Origin: Woodsholea maritima DSM 17123
GTDB taxonomy: Bacteria > Pseudomonadota > Alphaproteobacteria > Caulobacterales > Maricaulaceae
Reading direction: 5' to 3'
Assembly (NCBI RefSeq): GCF_000382325.1
Contig: NZ_KB908057.1
Location: forward strand, 480,590 to 544,589
DNA length: 64,000 nt
Of the stretch, positions 33,463 through 41,678 are shown in pieces. Every line of letters starts with the position of its first letter. The first letter of the stretch is position 1. The notes below the pieces were generated by a model. The model had not been told where the DNA came from. It did no database searches and saw only the letters and a list, made by a program, of their open reading frames with translations. The position numbers and the translations under genes were made by a program.

Positions 33463-34539
33463 TTAGTGCGCGTCGCCAGCCTGATCACTGTCTTGCGCGC
33501 TGAGGGCCGTTTTAATGGCGCGAAGATCGACCAGCTTGAAATTCTGACCGCCTTGATTGTCCTCGTCATCCTGGGCCAGGAAGACCCCTTCAGGATAATC
33601 AGGGCCCAGCGGGTGGGCGAACACTTCGATACCATCAGTGTAAGAGGTTGCATCCACCACGCCTTCGGTGACGCGGAAGCGGTCGATGAAGGCCCCGGTT
33701 TCCAGGTCAAACACCGCATAGGCGTCATCGCCTTGGGAAGACACAAACAACCAGCCCCCGGTTTCACCGGTTTCCATGATGGCCACACCTTCAATATCCG
33801 CCGTCAAATGCTGCCCATCGGTCGGCGCGATCAAGATGCGGTCTTCATTGGCCTCAGGCGCGGCGCTATAGCGCCAAAGCCCAACTTCTTCTTCAGCGAT
33901 GTAAAGCAGGCCCGTGCGATCATCCACGGCGCAGCCTTCGCTTTTCGAGCCGACATTGATCCGGCGTATTTCTTGGCCTTGCATGGTTTCGCCATCAAAG
34001 CTCAAACGGGTTTGGATGAAGACGCCCGCATCGCTGTCCGAGGTGAAGGCGTAAAACGCGTCATGGGCCTGATCATGATAGAGGCAGAAGCCATAAGGAT
34101 CTTCGACATTGGTGAAGGGCAAAACCCCGCCCGGGGCTTGGCTGATCTCACGGCTTTGTGCGTCGATGAAGAAGGTGGCAATCGCGATATTGGTGCGATC
34201 AGAGGCGGCGGCTAAGGCCACTTCGCGCTCACCCGCCATAAAGCCGGTACGCACATCGACATTGTTGACGCGGCCAACGGGCAAGAAGGCGTGCACGCTG
34301 CCATCGAGATTATAGGCATAAAGACCGTTCGTCTTATCGGTGCCCAGGATCAGGCTGTCTTGAGGATTGGGCGCGAGCCACACGGCCGGGTCATCGGCGG
34401 CATCACCTGTGCCCGCGACATTGACAGTTTCGATACTGGCTTGAACGGATTTGGTGGGAAGGCCTGTGGCTCCCTGTTGCGAACACGCACCAGTCAAAAT
34501 CAGTAAACTTACCCCAGCGCAATACGCTAATGCTTTCAT
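33463..34539 (-). CDS. Beta-propeller phytase, lipoprotein
   Basis: A 358-residue protein. The N-terminus is a lipoprotein-like signal (LLILTGAC, Cys19). The body shows BPP landmarks: ADDPAVW near 48-54, GTDKTNGLYAYNLDG near 65-79, NNVDVR, EDPYGFCLY, EGCAVDD and DIEGVAI, with many acidic residues that bind Ca2+ in the six-bladed propeller. BPPs hydrolyse phytate (inositol hexakisphosphate) at neutral pH to release phosphate. AGGGGA lies before the chosen ATG. It is divergent from a giant TonB receptor, a pairing known for alphaproteobacterial phytases, with Pho-box-like repeats between. Confidence 0.9.
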   Translation of the reverse strand: MKALAYCAGVSLLILTGACSQQGATGLPTKSVQASIETVNVAGTGDAADDPAVWLAPNPQDSLILGTDKTNGLYAYNLDGSVHAFLPVGRVNNVDVRTGFMAGEREVALAAASDRTNIAIATFFIDAQSREISQAPGGVLPFTNVEDPYGFCLYHDQAHDAFYAFTSDSDAGVFIQTRLSFDGETMQGQEIRRINVGSKSEGCAVDDRTGLLYIAEEEVGLWRYSAAPEANEDRILIAPTDGQHLTADIEGVAIMETGETGGWLFVSSQGDDAYAVFDLETGAFIDRFRVTEGVVDATSYTDGIEVFAHPLGPDYPEGVFLAQDDEDNQGGQNFKLVDLRAIKTALSAQDSDQAGDAH

Positions 34540-34712
34540 TTTGATCCCCTTTTTCACCGCTATATCCCCGTCAGCGAATACAATAATACGCCTCACCCGT
34601 GTGAGTCCCCTAACGCGCGCGACCCTATAGGCGGTTTTGAAATGTGGCTAGAGCTTTCATGCGGTGTCACTTTATAGGCACACTTGGTCTGGACATTCGG
34701 CTTGATACAGGA

Positions 34713-34741
34713 CTGTCACACTCTCCACATGAAGGTGTCAT
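34713..34741 (+). promoter_or_regulatory. Pho-box-like array upstream of the TonB receptor
   Basis: Three 7-mers occur at exact 11-bp steps: CTGTCAC (34713), TCCACAT (34724) and GTGTCAT (34735). The first and third match the PhoB half-site consensus CTGTCAT in 6 of 7 positions each; the middle is weak. The PhoB box is built of 7-mers with 4-bp spacers, as here. The site lies 67 bp before the receptor ATG and about 174 bp from the phytase start. Confidence 0.6.
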
Positions 34742-34807
34742 GGATCATGGGATAAGCGCGGTTCCCAGTGATTAAGGTCACGTTAAACCGTCTAAGGGGG
34801 ACCACCT

Positions 34808-37666
34808 ATGAAACGTTTTGCGATGATGTTGGGTTCAGCATCGGCTCTGGCGCTGGCTTGTGGCGCATTGGCTCATGCCGGTGTCATTCAAGGCCGCGTA
34901 ACCGAGGCCAGTGGCACTGTGGGTTTGGAAGGCGCGCTGATCCGCGTTGTCGAAACCGGCCAAAGTGTTGTTGCGGGCCGCGATGGCTCATTCCGCCTGC
35001 CAAACGTTCCTGCTGGGACCTATACCCTCAGCTTCACCTATTCGGGTGCTGAAACCCAAACCCAAACTGTGACCCTGGCCTCTGCCAGCGATGTCGCCTC
35101 CGCTGAAGTGCGTTTGGGCTCTGACGTTCAGGTGATGGATAACATCTTGGTGATCGGTCAGCGCGGGGCCTTCAACTCAGCTTTGTCTCGCCAGCGCGCC
35201 GCTGATGGTGTTGAAACCATCCTGTCTGCCGACGCTGTGGGCCAATTGCCAGACGAAAACGTGGCTGAAGCCGTTCGCCGCGTACCGGGCGTCAATATCC
35301 AGAACGACCAGGGCGAAGGCCGTTTCGTGTCGATCCGCGGTATTTCGCCAAACCAGGTTGCGACCTCAGTCAATGGCGTGCGCTTGACCTCACCAGAGGC
35401 CGGTTCGCGCGCTGTCGGTCTTGACGTGATTGATGCGGACATTCTGGCCGGTATCGTGATCAACAAAACCTTGTCTGCGGACATGGACGCCGACACCTTG
35501 GGTGGCCGCGTGGATATCGAGACCCTGTCTGGCCTCGATCAAGACGATCGCCTGTTCCGCGTTAAAGTAGACGGCATTTATTCTGAATTGGCTGAAGACT
35601 ATGGTCATCGTGGCTCAGTTGTCTTCGCCGACAACTTCCTGGATGGGCGTTTGGGCGTTGCCTTGTCGGCCTCTTACCAGAAGCGTGAATTTGGCTCTGA
35701 CAATGTTGAAGTCGACGGTCCAGAATATGAAAACGAAGATGGCGTCATCTTCCCCTCTGAGTTGGAGTTGCGCGATTACGTCATCACCCGTGAGCGCACC
35801 TCGGTATCTTTGAACTTGGATTACCAGCTTAGCGAAAACACGCGTCTGTTCTTGAATTCTATGTATTCCGATTTCTCAGATCAGGAATACCGCAACCGGA
35901 TCGAGAACAAATTCGGTAAGGGTGAGTATAACGAAGATCAGTCATCAACCTCACGCGCGGTTGTCGAAGGGACATCCGATGACGAGTTTGAAGTTGATCG
36001 CGACATGAAAGATCGTCTTGAAACCCAAGAGATGTACACAATTGCGACCGGTTTTGAGACCTTCGCGGGCAATTGGACTTTGGACGGGACGTTGAGCTTC
36101 GTTCACGCAGAAGAAGCTGAACCTAACCGGATTGATACCGGTTTCCGTGCTAAGCACGAAACAGGCTTCTACGGCGTTGATATGAGTGACCCAATGCGTC
36201 CGCGCATGGCGATCACCGATGCAACGGGTCGTGATAACTATTTCGATCTCAGCAATTACGAGTTTGATGACCTGGAATTCTTGAACGGTCTGTCTGAAGA
36301 TGATGAGTTGGCCGCACAATTCAATGTTCGCTATGACCTGAATTTTGGTGTGCATCCTGGCTATATTCAGTCTGGTGCGCGTTACCGTCAGCGCGAGAAG
36401 TCATACAATGCCACTGTGCAAGTGTTTGATGGTTATGATGGTGCGGATCTGACCGCCGACCAGTTCTCTGGCCGTGTTGACTTCCCGCTGGATGATTTTG
36501 GTCTGGGCCTGAACCCTCGTTCGATCCGCGATCACTTCTTCGCCAATCGTGCCAATTATGAAGAAGCTGAAATTGACAGCCTTGTTGCTTCAAATTCAGC
36601 TGACTATAGCTTTGATGAAGATGTGTTCGCCGGTTACATCATGGCTGGTGTTGACATTGACAATCTGCACCTGGTTGGTGGTCTTCGTTTCGAGAAAACC
36701 GAATATGATGCGTCTGCTAAAGGCGTGTTCCTGGCCGAAGAAGACGCCACTGTTGGCGGCGTCGTTCTGGGTGAAGACACTGTCTTGGTGACCGACATTG
36801 TTGCTAAAAACGACTATAGTGATGTTCTGCCGAGCGTCTCAGCCAAGCTTGATTTGAGCGAAGATGTTGTTCTGCGCGCGGGTTACTACGCCTCTTTCGG
36901 TCGCCCGGAAGCTGAACAAGTGGCTCCGCGCGTTTACATCGAACAAAACGATGAAGACGAGATCGAAGCCGAATTTGGTAACCCACTCCTTGATCGCCAA
37001 AAAGCCCATAACTTTGACGTCATGGGTGAATGGTACTTCGCCGATGAAGCGGTCTTCTCTGTCGGCTTCTTCCATAAGCGCATTGACGACTATATCGCCA
37101 AGATCTCTGTCAGCGATGTTGAAGTCAATGGTGTGACCATTGAAGATGGTACAACCTACACCAACCTGGCCCGTGCGGATCTGACCGGTTTTGAGTTTAA
37201 CTACCAACAGGCGCTGAACTTCCTGCCGGGCGCTTTGGATGGGATCATCGTGGGTGTGAACTATACCTATGTGAACTCAACCTCGTCTGTTGAAGACAGC
37301 AAAGGCAATCGTCGTTCCATCACCATCCCGGGTCAATCTGACCACGTCGCCAACGCGATTGTGGGCTATGACAAGGGCCCGTTCGATATCCGTTTGGCTG
37401 CGGCATACCGTTCTGATTATCTTGATGAAATCGGGGCTGGTGAAATCGGCAAATCTAAAGGCATGGATCGTATGATCGATGATCACTTGCAGCTGGATTT
37501 CTCTGCTAAATACAAAATCACCGATAACTTCCGCGTGCGTTTGGAAGTGAAAAACATCACGGATGAGCCTTATCAGGCTTACATCAAGCATGATGGTGTA
37601 CGCTACAACTCTCAATATGAAGAGTATGGCCGCTCTGTTGTGTTTGGTCTGCAATACAGATATTAA
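34808..37666 (+). CDS. Large TonB-dependent receptor with CarboxypepD_reg domain
   Basis: A 952-residue precursor. The signal peptide ends near residue 24 (ALAHA). Residues 25-105 are a carboxypeptidase-regulatory-like beta-sandwich (IQGRVTEASG, then GLEGALIRV, DGSFRLPNVPAGTYTLSF); the plug (about 115-230) has QLPDENVAEAVRRVPGVNI and VSIRGISPNQ, the hallmark of the Caulobacter/Xanthomonas receptor group; the barrel is rich in acidic residues and ends QYRY. Divergent to a phytase and preceded by a Pho-box-like array, so import of inositol phosphates or of a phosphate-containing ligand is the best inference. GGGGGA lies before the ATG. A strong terminator follows. Confidence 0.93.
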   Translation: MKRFAMMLGSASALALACGALAHAGVIQGRVTEASGTVGLEGALIRVVETGQSVVAGRDGSFRLPNVPAGTYTLSFTYSGAETQTQTVTLASASDVASAEVRLGSDVQVMDNILVIGQRGAFNSALSRQRAADGVETILSADAVGQLPDENVAEAVRRVPGVNIQNDQGEGRFVSIRGISPNQVATSVNGVRLTSPEAGSRAVGLDVIDADILAGIVINKTLSADMDADTLGGRVDIETLSGLDQDDRLFRVKVDGIYSELAEDYGHRGSVVFADNFLDGRLGVALSASYQKREFGSDNVEVDGPEYENEDGVIFPSELELRDYVITRERTSVSLNLDYQLSENTRLFLNSMYSDFSDQEYRNRIENKFGKGEYNEDQSSTSRAVVEGTSDDEFEVDRDMKDRLETQEMYTIATGFETFAGNWTLDGTLSFVHAEEAEPNRIDTGFRAKHETGFYGVDMSDPMRPRMAITDATGRDNYFDLSNYEFDDLEFLNGLSEDDELAAQFNVRYDLNFGVHPGYIQSGARYRQREKSYNATVQVFDGYDGADLTADQFSGRVDFPLDDFGLGLNPRSIRDHFFANRANYEEAEIDSLVASNSADYSFDEDVFAGYIMAGVDIDNLHLVGGLRFEKTEYDASAKGVFLAEEDATVGGVVLGEDTVLVTDIVAKNDYSDVLPSVSAKLDLSEDVVLRAGYYASFGRPEAEQVAPRVYIEQNDEDEIEAEFGNPLLDRQKAHNFDVMGEWYFADEAVFSVGFFHKRIDDYIAKISVSDVEVNGVTIEDGTTYTNLARADLTGFEFNYQQALNFLPGALDGIIVGVNYTYVNSTSSVEDSKGNRRSITIPGQSDHVANAIVGYDKGPFDIRLAAAYRSDYLDEIGAGEIGKSKGMDRMIDDHLQLDFSAKYKITDNFRVRLEVKNITDEPYQAYIKHDGVRYNSQYEEYGRSVVFGLQYRY

Positions 37667-37712
37667 GGGCTCGTGAAATCCGGATTTGGGTTTCATTGAT
37701 CCACAAACTTTT

Positions 37713-37745
37713 AAACCCCAGAGCTATGCTCTGGGGTTTTTTCTT
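37713..37745 (+). terminator. Terminator after large TonB receptor
   Basis: Perfect 11-bp stem AAACCCCAGAG/CTCTGGGGTTT, CTATG loop, T-rich tail. Confidence 0.93.
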
Positions 37746-37779
37746 TTGACTTAGCTAGCACTGAGTGTGGTGATTTAAA

Positions 37780-37833
37780 AATATCGCGCATAGCTTGAAT
37801 TTGGCTTGATCGGAGGCGCAATATCGCGCATAG
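37780..37833. repeat. Direct repeat before the SNase-like gene
   Basis: AATATCGCGCATAG occurs at 37780-37793 and again at 37820-37833, 40 bp apart (close to four helical turns), both upstream of the start at 37873. It may be a pair of regulator sites. Its core TCGCGA-like text is partly palindromic. Confidence 0.55.
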
Positions 37834-37872
37834 AGGGGAGTTGTAATCTATTACATTCTTGCGGGGGGAAGA

Positions 37873-38730
37873 ATGCGGGAGGCAGGCTTGCTGGTCATGG
37901 CGTTGATGATGTCTGGTTGTGGGGCCGCGCAGTCTCAAGGCGCTGAAGCCAATGAGCCGCGCCCTGACGGTTCTGAGGAGGAACTGGCTCCTGGTGAAAT
38001 TCTCGTCACCTCGGGTGATAGCTTTACGTGGAATATGCCCCCAGAAGGTCCTGCCATCATTCGGTTAGCTGAAATCGATCGCCCGCGCCAAGAACCTTGG
38101 GCGAGCCTGGCTGAAGCGCGCCTGCGCGACTTATTGAGCCTGGGTGAGGCGCGTTTGATTTATGCTGGCCGGTCTGAAGATCGCTATGGTCGCCAGATTG
38201 CCCATGTTCATGTCGATACCGGTCATGAAATTGTGTGGGTTCAGAGCGTGTTGGTGGAAGAGGGTCTGGCCCTTGTCCGTAGTTATCCCGAAAACCGCGC
38301 GCAAACCGAACATCTTCTTGAAATCGAAGCGCGTGCGCGCCGCTTGGGCCGTGGGGCCTGGGCTGATGAGGGGGGATGTTTTACAATTGCTGAGCCAGAT
38401 CCTAATGGTTTGGCGCAATCGCTCGATAGTTTCCAGATCGTTGAGGGGCGCGTGATCGAGGCAACCCGAGCGCGCTCGGGCGATATTTATCTTAATTTTG
38501 GCACCGATTGGCGCACAGATTTTACCGTGAAAATCCCTGAAGACGCCGTGGCGCGCTTTGATGATGCCGCCTTGAAGGCCGAGCATTTGGGCGGGGCACA
38601 TATTCGCGTGCGCGGTTGGCTGAAAAACGAAAATGGTCCGATGATAGAGCTTGATCATCCTGAAGCCTTGGAGCTGCTGGATGAAAGTCAAGCGCCTGTC
38701 GATTTGCGTGAGCGCTTTGTTCGCGATTAA
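37873..38730 (+). CDS. SNase-like (thermonuclease-fold) lipoprotein
   Basis: A 285-residue protein with lipobox MSGC (Cys16). The SNase/OB-fold domain spans about 45-170: IIRLAEIDRPR and EDRYGRQIAHVHVD align with the nuclease strands that hold Arg35-Asp40-Glu43 and Arg87 of staphylococcal nuclease. At the Glu43 position the text reads Arg, so the general base seems missing. A second beta-rich domain (about 190-280) has FQIVEGRVIEA and AHIRVRGWL, resembling another OB-fold. GGGGGGAAG precedes the ATG. It is tail-to-tail with rpoH, 16 bp between stops. It may be a non-catalytic nucleic-acid or ligand binder of the outer membrane. Confidence 0.8.
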   Translation: MREAGLLVMALMMSGCGAAQSQGAEANEPRPDGSEEELAPGEILVTSGDSFTWNMPPEGPAIIRLAEIDRPRQEPWASLAEARLRDLLSLGEARLIYAGRSEDRYGRQIAHVHVDTGHEIVWVQSVLVEEGLALVRSYPENRAQTEHLLEIEARARRLGRGAWADEGGCFTIAEPDPNGLAQSLDSFQIVEGRVIEATRARSGDIYLNFGTDWRTDFTVKIPEDAVARFDDAALKAEHLGGAHIRVRGWLKNENGPMIELDHPEALELLDESQAPVDLRERFVRD

Positions 38731-38746
38731 CTCAAAGGTTTAGAGG

Positions 38747-39622
38747 TTACTCCATTAGATCAGCGATGGGGGCTGAGCTCAATTCGGCTTTCAACTTCTT
38801 CAACGCTTGCGCTTCGATTTGGCGAACGCGTTCTTTCGAAATCGCTAGCTGTTCGCCTATGGCGCATAAAGTCAGGGGTTCAGACGTCATGTGTCGGCGC
38901 TCGATGATAAAGCGCTCACGATCTTTGAGTGTGCTTAAGGCACGTTCCATCCAATCGCGCCTTCTTTTTCCATCAATGGCTTGGATAGCCTGATCTTCAG
39001 GCAGGGGGTTGGGATCGCACAATGTATCCTGGACTTCGACCTCGCCATCATCAAAAACCAGACTGTTCAGCGAGCTGTCGCCAACACTCAGGCGTGATGA
39101 CATGTAGGCGACGTCTTTTTCGCTGACATTGAGCTTTTCCGCGATGGTCTGACACGCTTGAGCGCTGACCGGGCCGGAGCTGAAATCATGGATCAGCGCG
39201 CGCATCCGTCGTAATCCGAAAAACAGCTTTTTGTGCGACGATGTTGTACCTGTGCGCACGATCGACCAATTGCGCAGCACATAATCTTGCATATAGGATT
39301 TTACCCACCAGGTGGCATAGGTTGAAAAGCGAACTTCGCGATCGGGGTCAAAGCGTTTTGCCGCTTGCATCAATCCCAGATTGCCTTCCTGGATCAGATC
39401 GCCATAGGCAAGGCCATAGTTTTTAAACTTGGCTCCAACCCCCAACACCAGACGCATATAGGATTGAATGAGGGTGTGAAGGGCGGTTTCGTCCTGGTCC
39501 GTTTGCCAGGCTTTGGCGAGTTTATATTCTTGCTCTCGACTGAGCAGAGGGAATTTCAAGCCAATGTGATGATAGGCTTGAACCGTATCGCTATTCTTGT
39601 CGGGTCGGACTTTTGCGTTCAC
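38747..39622 (-). CDS. rpoH: RNA polymerase sigma-32-type factor RpoH
   Basis: A 291-residue sigma factor. Region 2 reads DLIQEGNLGLMQAAKRFDP and VRFSTYATWWVKSYMQDYVLR; the RpoH box follows as KKLFFGLRR, close to the typical QRKLFFNLR; region 4 has ERFIIERRHM and AIGEQLAISKERVRQIE. It directs RNA polymerase to heat-shock or stress promoters. Alphaproteobacteria often carry two RpoH types; the variant RpoH box (Ser-His-Lys-Lys instead of Gln-Arg-Lys) suggests the second type. It lies downstream of carD on the same strand but behind a strong terminator. Confidence 0.92.
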   Translation of the reverse strand: MNAKVRPDKNSDTVQAYHHIGLKFPLLSREQEYKLAKAWQTDQDETALHTLIQSYMRLVLGVGAKFKNYGLAYGDLIQEGNLGLMQAAKRFDPDREVRFSTYATWWVKSYMQDYVLRNWSIVRTGTTSSHKKLFFGLRRMRALIHDFSSGPVSAQACQTIAEKLNVSEKDVAYMSSRLSVGDSSLNSLVFDDGEVEVQDTLCDPNPLPEDQAIQAIDGKRRRDWMERALSTLKDRERFIIERRHMTSEPLTLCAIGEQLAISKERVRQIEAQALKKLKAELSSAPIADLME

Positions 39623-39690
39623 AGCGAACCTCCCATTTTAGAAGGTATACGCACGCCGCGCGCCATTGGATCAGGTGTGAGGAGGCATAA

Positions 39691-39720
39691 AAAAACGCTC
39701 CGCCGAAGCGGAGCGTTTTT
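39691..39720 (-). terminator. Terminator of carD
   Basis: Perfect 13-bp stem including AACGCTCCGC/GCGGAGCGTT with CGAA tetraloop and T run on the minus strand, 20 bp after the carD stop. Confidence 0.93.
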
Positions 39721-39739
39721 TTTAAGATGGCGAAAGGAC

Positions 39740-40258
39740 TTAAGCGGCAGCTTTACGAAGCGATTCGCTCAAAATCTCTTTGGCCTTGTCATGATCGACC
39801 TGCTCGACGGCGGCGACTTCGCGCACCATACGGTCCAGGGCGGATTCATAAAGCTGGCGCTCAGAATAAGAGGGCTCTGGCTGGTCTTCAGCGCGATGCA
39901 GATCGCGCACGACTTCAGCAATTTGCAGAAGGTCGCCAGAATTGATTTTCGCCTCATATTCCTGGGCGCGGCGTGACCACATGGTCCGCTTCACCTTGGC
40001 TTTACCTTTGAGGGTTTTTAGGGCGTCTTTGAGGATTTTGTCACTGGCCAGTGGGCGCATTCCCACACCATTGGCTTTGGCGGTTGGAACGCGCAGGGTC
40101 ATCTTGTCTTGTTCAAAAGTGACCACATAAACTTCGATATCGAAGCCTGCGACAGTTTCCTTTTCCACCCCTACAACACGACCCACACCATGAGCCGGGT
40201 AAACGATATAATCGCCTTTTTTGAACGAGCGATTGTCGTTGGCGGTTTTTTTGGTCAT
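39740..40258 (-). CDS. carD: CarD-family RNA polymerase-interacting regulator
   Basis: A 172-residue protein. Residues 10-70 form the Tudor-like RNA polymerase-interacting domain (FKKGDYIVYPAHGVGRVVGVE, then YVVTFEQDKMTLRVP), followed by the helical DNA-minor-groove domain with MWSRRAQEYEAKINSGD containing the conserved Trp. CarD stabilises open complexes, particularly at rRNA and ribosomal promoters; in Caulobacter CdnL does this. The start is the Met before TKKTANDN; an upstream in-frame extension begins without a site and is atypical. A terminator follows immediately. Confidence 0.95.
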   Translation of the reverse strand: MTKKTANDNRSFKKGDYIVYPAHGVGRVVGVEKETVAGFDIEVYVVTFEQDKMTLRVPTAKANGVGMRPLASDKILKDALKTLKGKAKVKRTMWSRRAQEYEAKINSGDLLQIAEVVRDLHRAEDQPEPSYSERQLYESALDRMVREVAAVEQVDHDKAKEILSESLRKAAA

Positions 40259-40413
40259 CGACACTCTCTGTGATAAGCCCTGTCCAGAAAAAAACGCGAA
40301 AATCCCTCTCGCCATGGGGCTGTTAAGGCGCTATTAACACCTTATGCGGCATGGGAAGATTATTAGATCTACGCGTTCAATACCTGTCTTGAGCCGCTAC
40401 ACGCGGGTTGAGA

Positions 40414-40439
40414 AGGCACTTAACATAACATAAGTGCCT
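40414..40439. other. Hairpin between fdxA and carD
   Basis: AGGCACTTA and TAAGTGCCT are perfect 9-bp arms around ACATAACA. No T run follows on either strand, so it could be an operator or RNA-processing hairpin. The surrounding 259-bp gap (40259-40517) otherwise shows no feature and must hold the carD promoter. Confidence 0.5.
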
Positions 40440-40517
40440 GCAAAATTCAACGTGCACCTGCGCTAAGTCGCGCACAGCGTGTGACTTTTCACTCTAAGCT
40501 CTGGTGATTAAAGCTGA

Positions 40518-40859
40518 TTAAGAACTTGTCCCAGGGTTGGGAGAGAAGTGTTCATCCAGCTTATTCTTGACCCCATCCCAGTCTTCGGCATCGGCGGGCG
40601 GTTCACCTTTGACGGTGATATTGGGCCAGGAGACGGCATATTTGGCATTGAGGGCCAGCCATTTTCCGTCCGCGGTGTCTTCGGTATCGGGCACAATGGC
40701 TTCCGCCGGGCATTCGGGCTCGCACACGCCACAATCAATGCATTCATCTGGATGGATGACGAGCATGTTTTCGCCTTCATAGAAGCAGTCAACCGGACAG
40801 ACTTCTACGCAATCCATATATTTGCATTTGATGCAGTTGTCTGTGACGATGTAGGTCAT
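40518..40859 (-). CDS. fdxA: Seven-iron ferredoxin FdxA
   Basis: A 113-residue ferredoxin. Cysteines at 9, 17 and 50 would hold the [3Fe-4S] cluster and those at 21, 40, 43 and 46 the [4Fe-4S] cluster, with Cys12 and Cys25 free, the same spacing as Azotobacter ferredoxin I. The long C-terminal extension ([12 protein letters not shown]) is also typical. It transfers electrons in the cytoplasm; partner unknown. It sits in the conserved alphaproteobacterial order S4 protein, ferredoxin, CarD. Confidence 0.96.
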   Translation of the reverse strand: MTYIVTDNCIKCKYMDCVEVCPVDCFYEGENMLVIHPDECIDCGVCEPECPAEAIVPDTEDTADGKWLALNAKYAVSWPNITVKGEPPADAEDWDGVKNKLDEHFSPNPGTSS

Positions 40860-40925
40860 CGTGGGGCGTATCCTTTAGTCAAGCGAGCCTTTGCCGGGCT
40901 GACATGATATGGCGCGCGCCTTGTG

Positions 40926-41369
40926 TCAAGGCTTTGACATGCGCGCGCGCTGTCGCGCTGCAGCACTGTCATGATCATCAAGGCCCAGAAGGGGGGTGAT
41001 TTTACGAATCATCGCCTCCTCATAGGCGCAATGCTCGCCATCGGCCATGGCCACGCGCCACAAATGCTCCAGCAAGGTTAAACGCTGATCATGAGGCAGG
41101 CCGAATTTCACGGTTTCTGTGAATTTGAAATGATCGACGGCCGTTTCGGCATAGTCCTCACCCACGGCCAGCAAAGCCTGTGCGTCATCATCGCTCAGTT
41201 CAAAACTTTTCGCCAACAGGGCCTTGATCTGTACCGCCTCGACATCGGCATAGACCCCATCGGTGAGCGCGGCTTCGACCAAGAGCGCGGCGGCCGCCTC
41301 TTGCGGGGTGGGGCGCTTGGGCGTGGGCACAGGTGAGCCGGTGAAAAATTTCTTTAAGCTGTCGAACAT
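40926..41369 (-). CDS. TerB-family protein
   Basis: A 147-residue helical protein. From residue 24 on it matches the TerB/TerB-like domain: AAAALLVEAALTDGVYADVE, a middle acidic stretch and LLEHLWRVAMADGEHCAYEE, in which each half carries the acidic metal-binding ADG motif. Despite the tellurite-resistance name, these proteins are general membrane-associated metal-binding or scaffold modules. It lies 12 bp after the S4 gene in the same direction, so the two are probably one operon with the helicase. Confidence 0.9.
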   Translation of the reverse strand: MFDSLKKFFTGSPVPTPKRPTPQEAAAALLVEAALTDGVYADVEAVQIKALLAKSFELSDDDAQALLAVGEDYAETAVDHFKFTETVKFGLPHDQRLTLLEHLWRVAMADGEHCAYEEAMIRKITPLLGLDDHDSAAARQRARMSKP

Positions 41370-41381
41370 GGAATATCCCCT

Positions 41382-41678
41382 TTAGTCATCCGATAAGGGG
41401 ATGTCTTTGCGCGTATAGAGCGCCATGGCCTCGCTCGCCGGACCGCGCCGCGTGCCTAACCCCACAATGTCGAGCGAAAATAGCACGCTTTCGCGCTGAA
41501 AGGTCAAGTGATCGCCGATCATCACTGTGCTGGCGGCCTTGGTCAGGCGCCGGGTCTGGCCATGGCGGGTCAGACGCACCTTGCCATCATCAATGAATTT
41601 GGCCGCCAGGGCGCGTGATTTGAACAGGCGCGCACGAAACAGCCAGATATCACAGCGTTGGGCGGTCTCTTCACTCAT
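41382..41678 (-). CDS. S4-domain RNA-binding protein (Hsp15-like)
   Basis: A 98-residue protein. Residues 8-70 form an S4 domain (RCDIWLFRARLFKSRALAAKFIDDGKVRL, then VMIGDHLTF). Similar to E. coli Hsp15, which recycles free 50S subunits with stalled nascent chains. Its start overlaps the helicase stop by 4 bp. Conserved order with the helicase and ferredoxin in alphaproteobacteria supports the identity. Confidence 0.92.
   Translation of the reverse strand: MSEETAQRCDIWLFRARLFKSRALAAKFIDDGKVRLTRHGQTRRLTKAASTVMIGDHLTFQRESVLFSLDIVGLGTRRGPASEAMALYTRKDIPLSDD

Noticed and set aside
40926..41369. Tellurite-resistance function for the TerB-like protein
   Set aside because: No other ter gene is present; the domain is common in proteins unrelated to tellurite.
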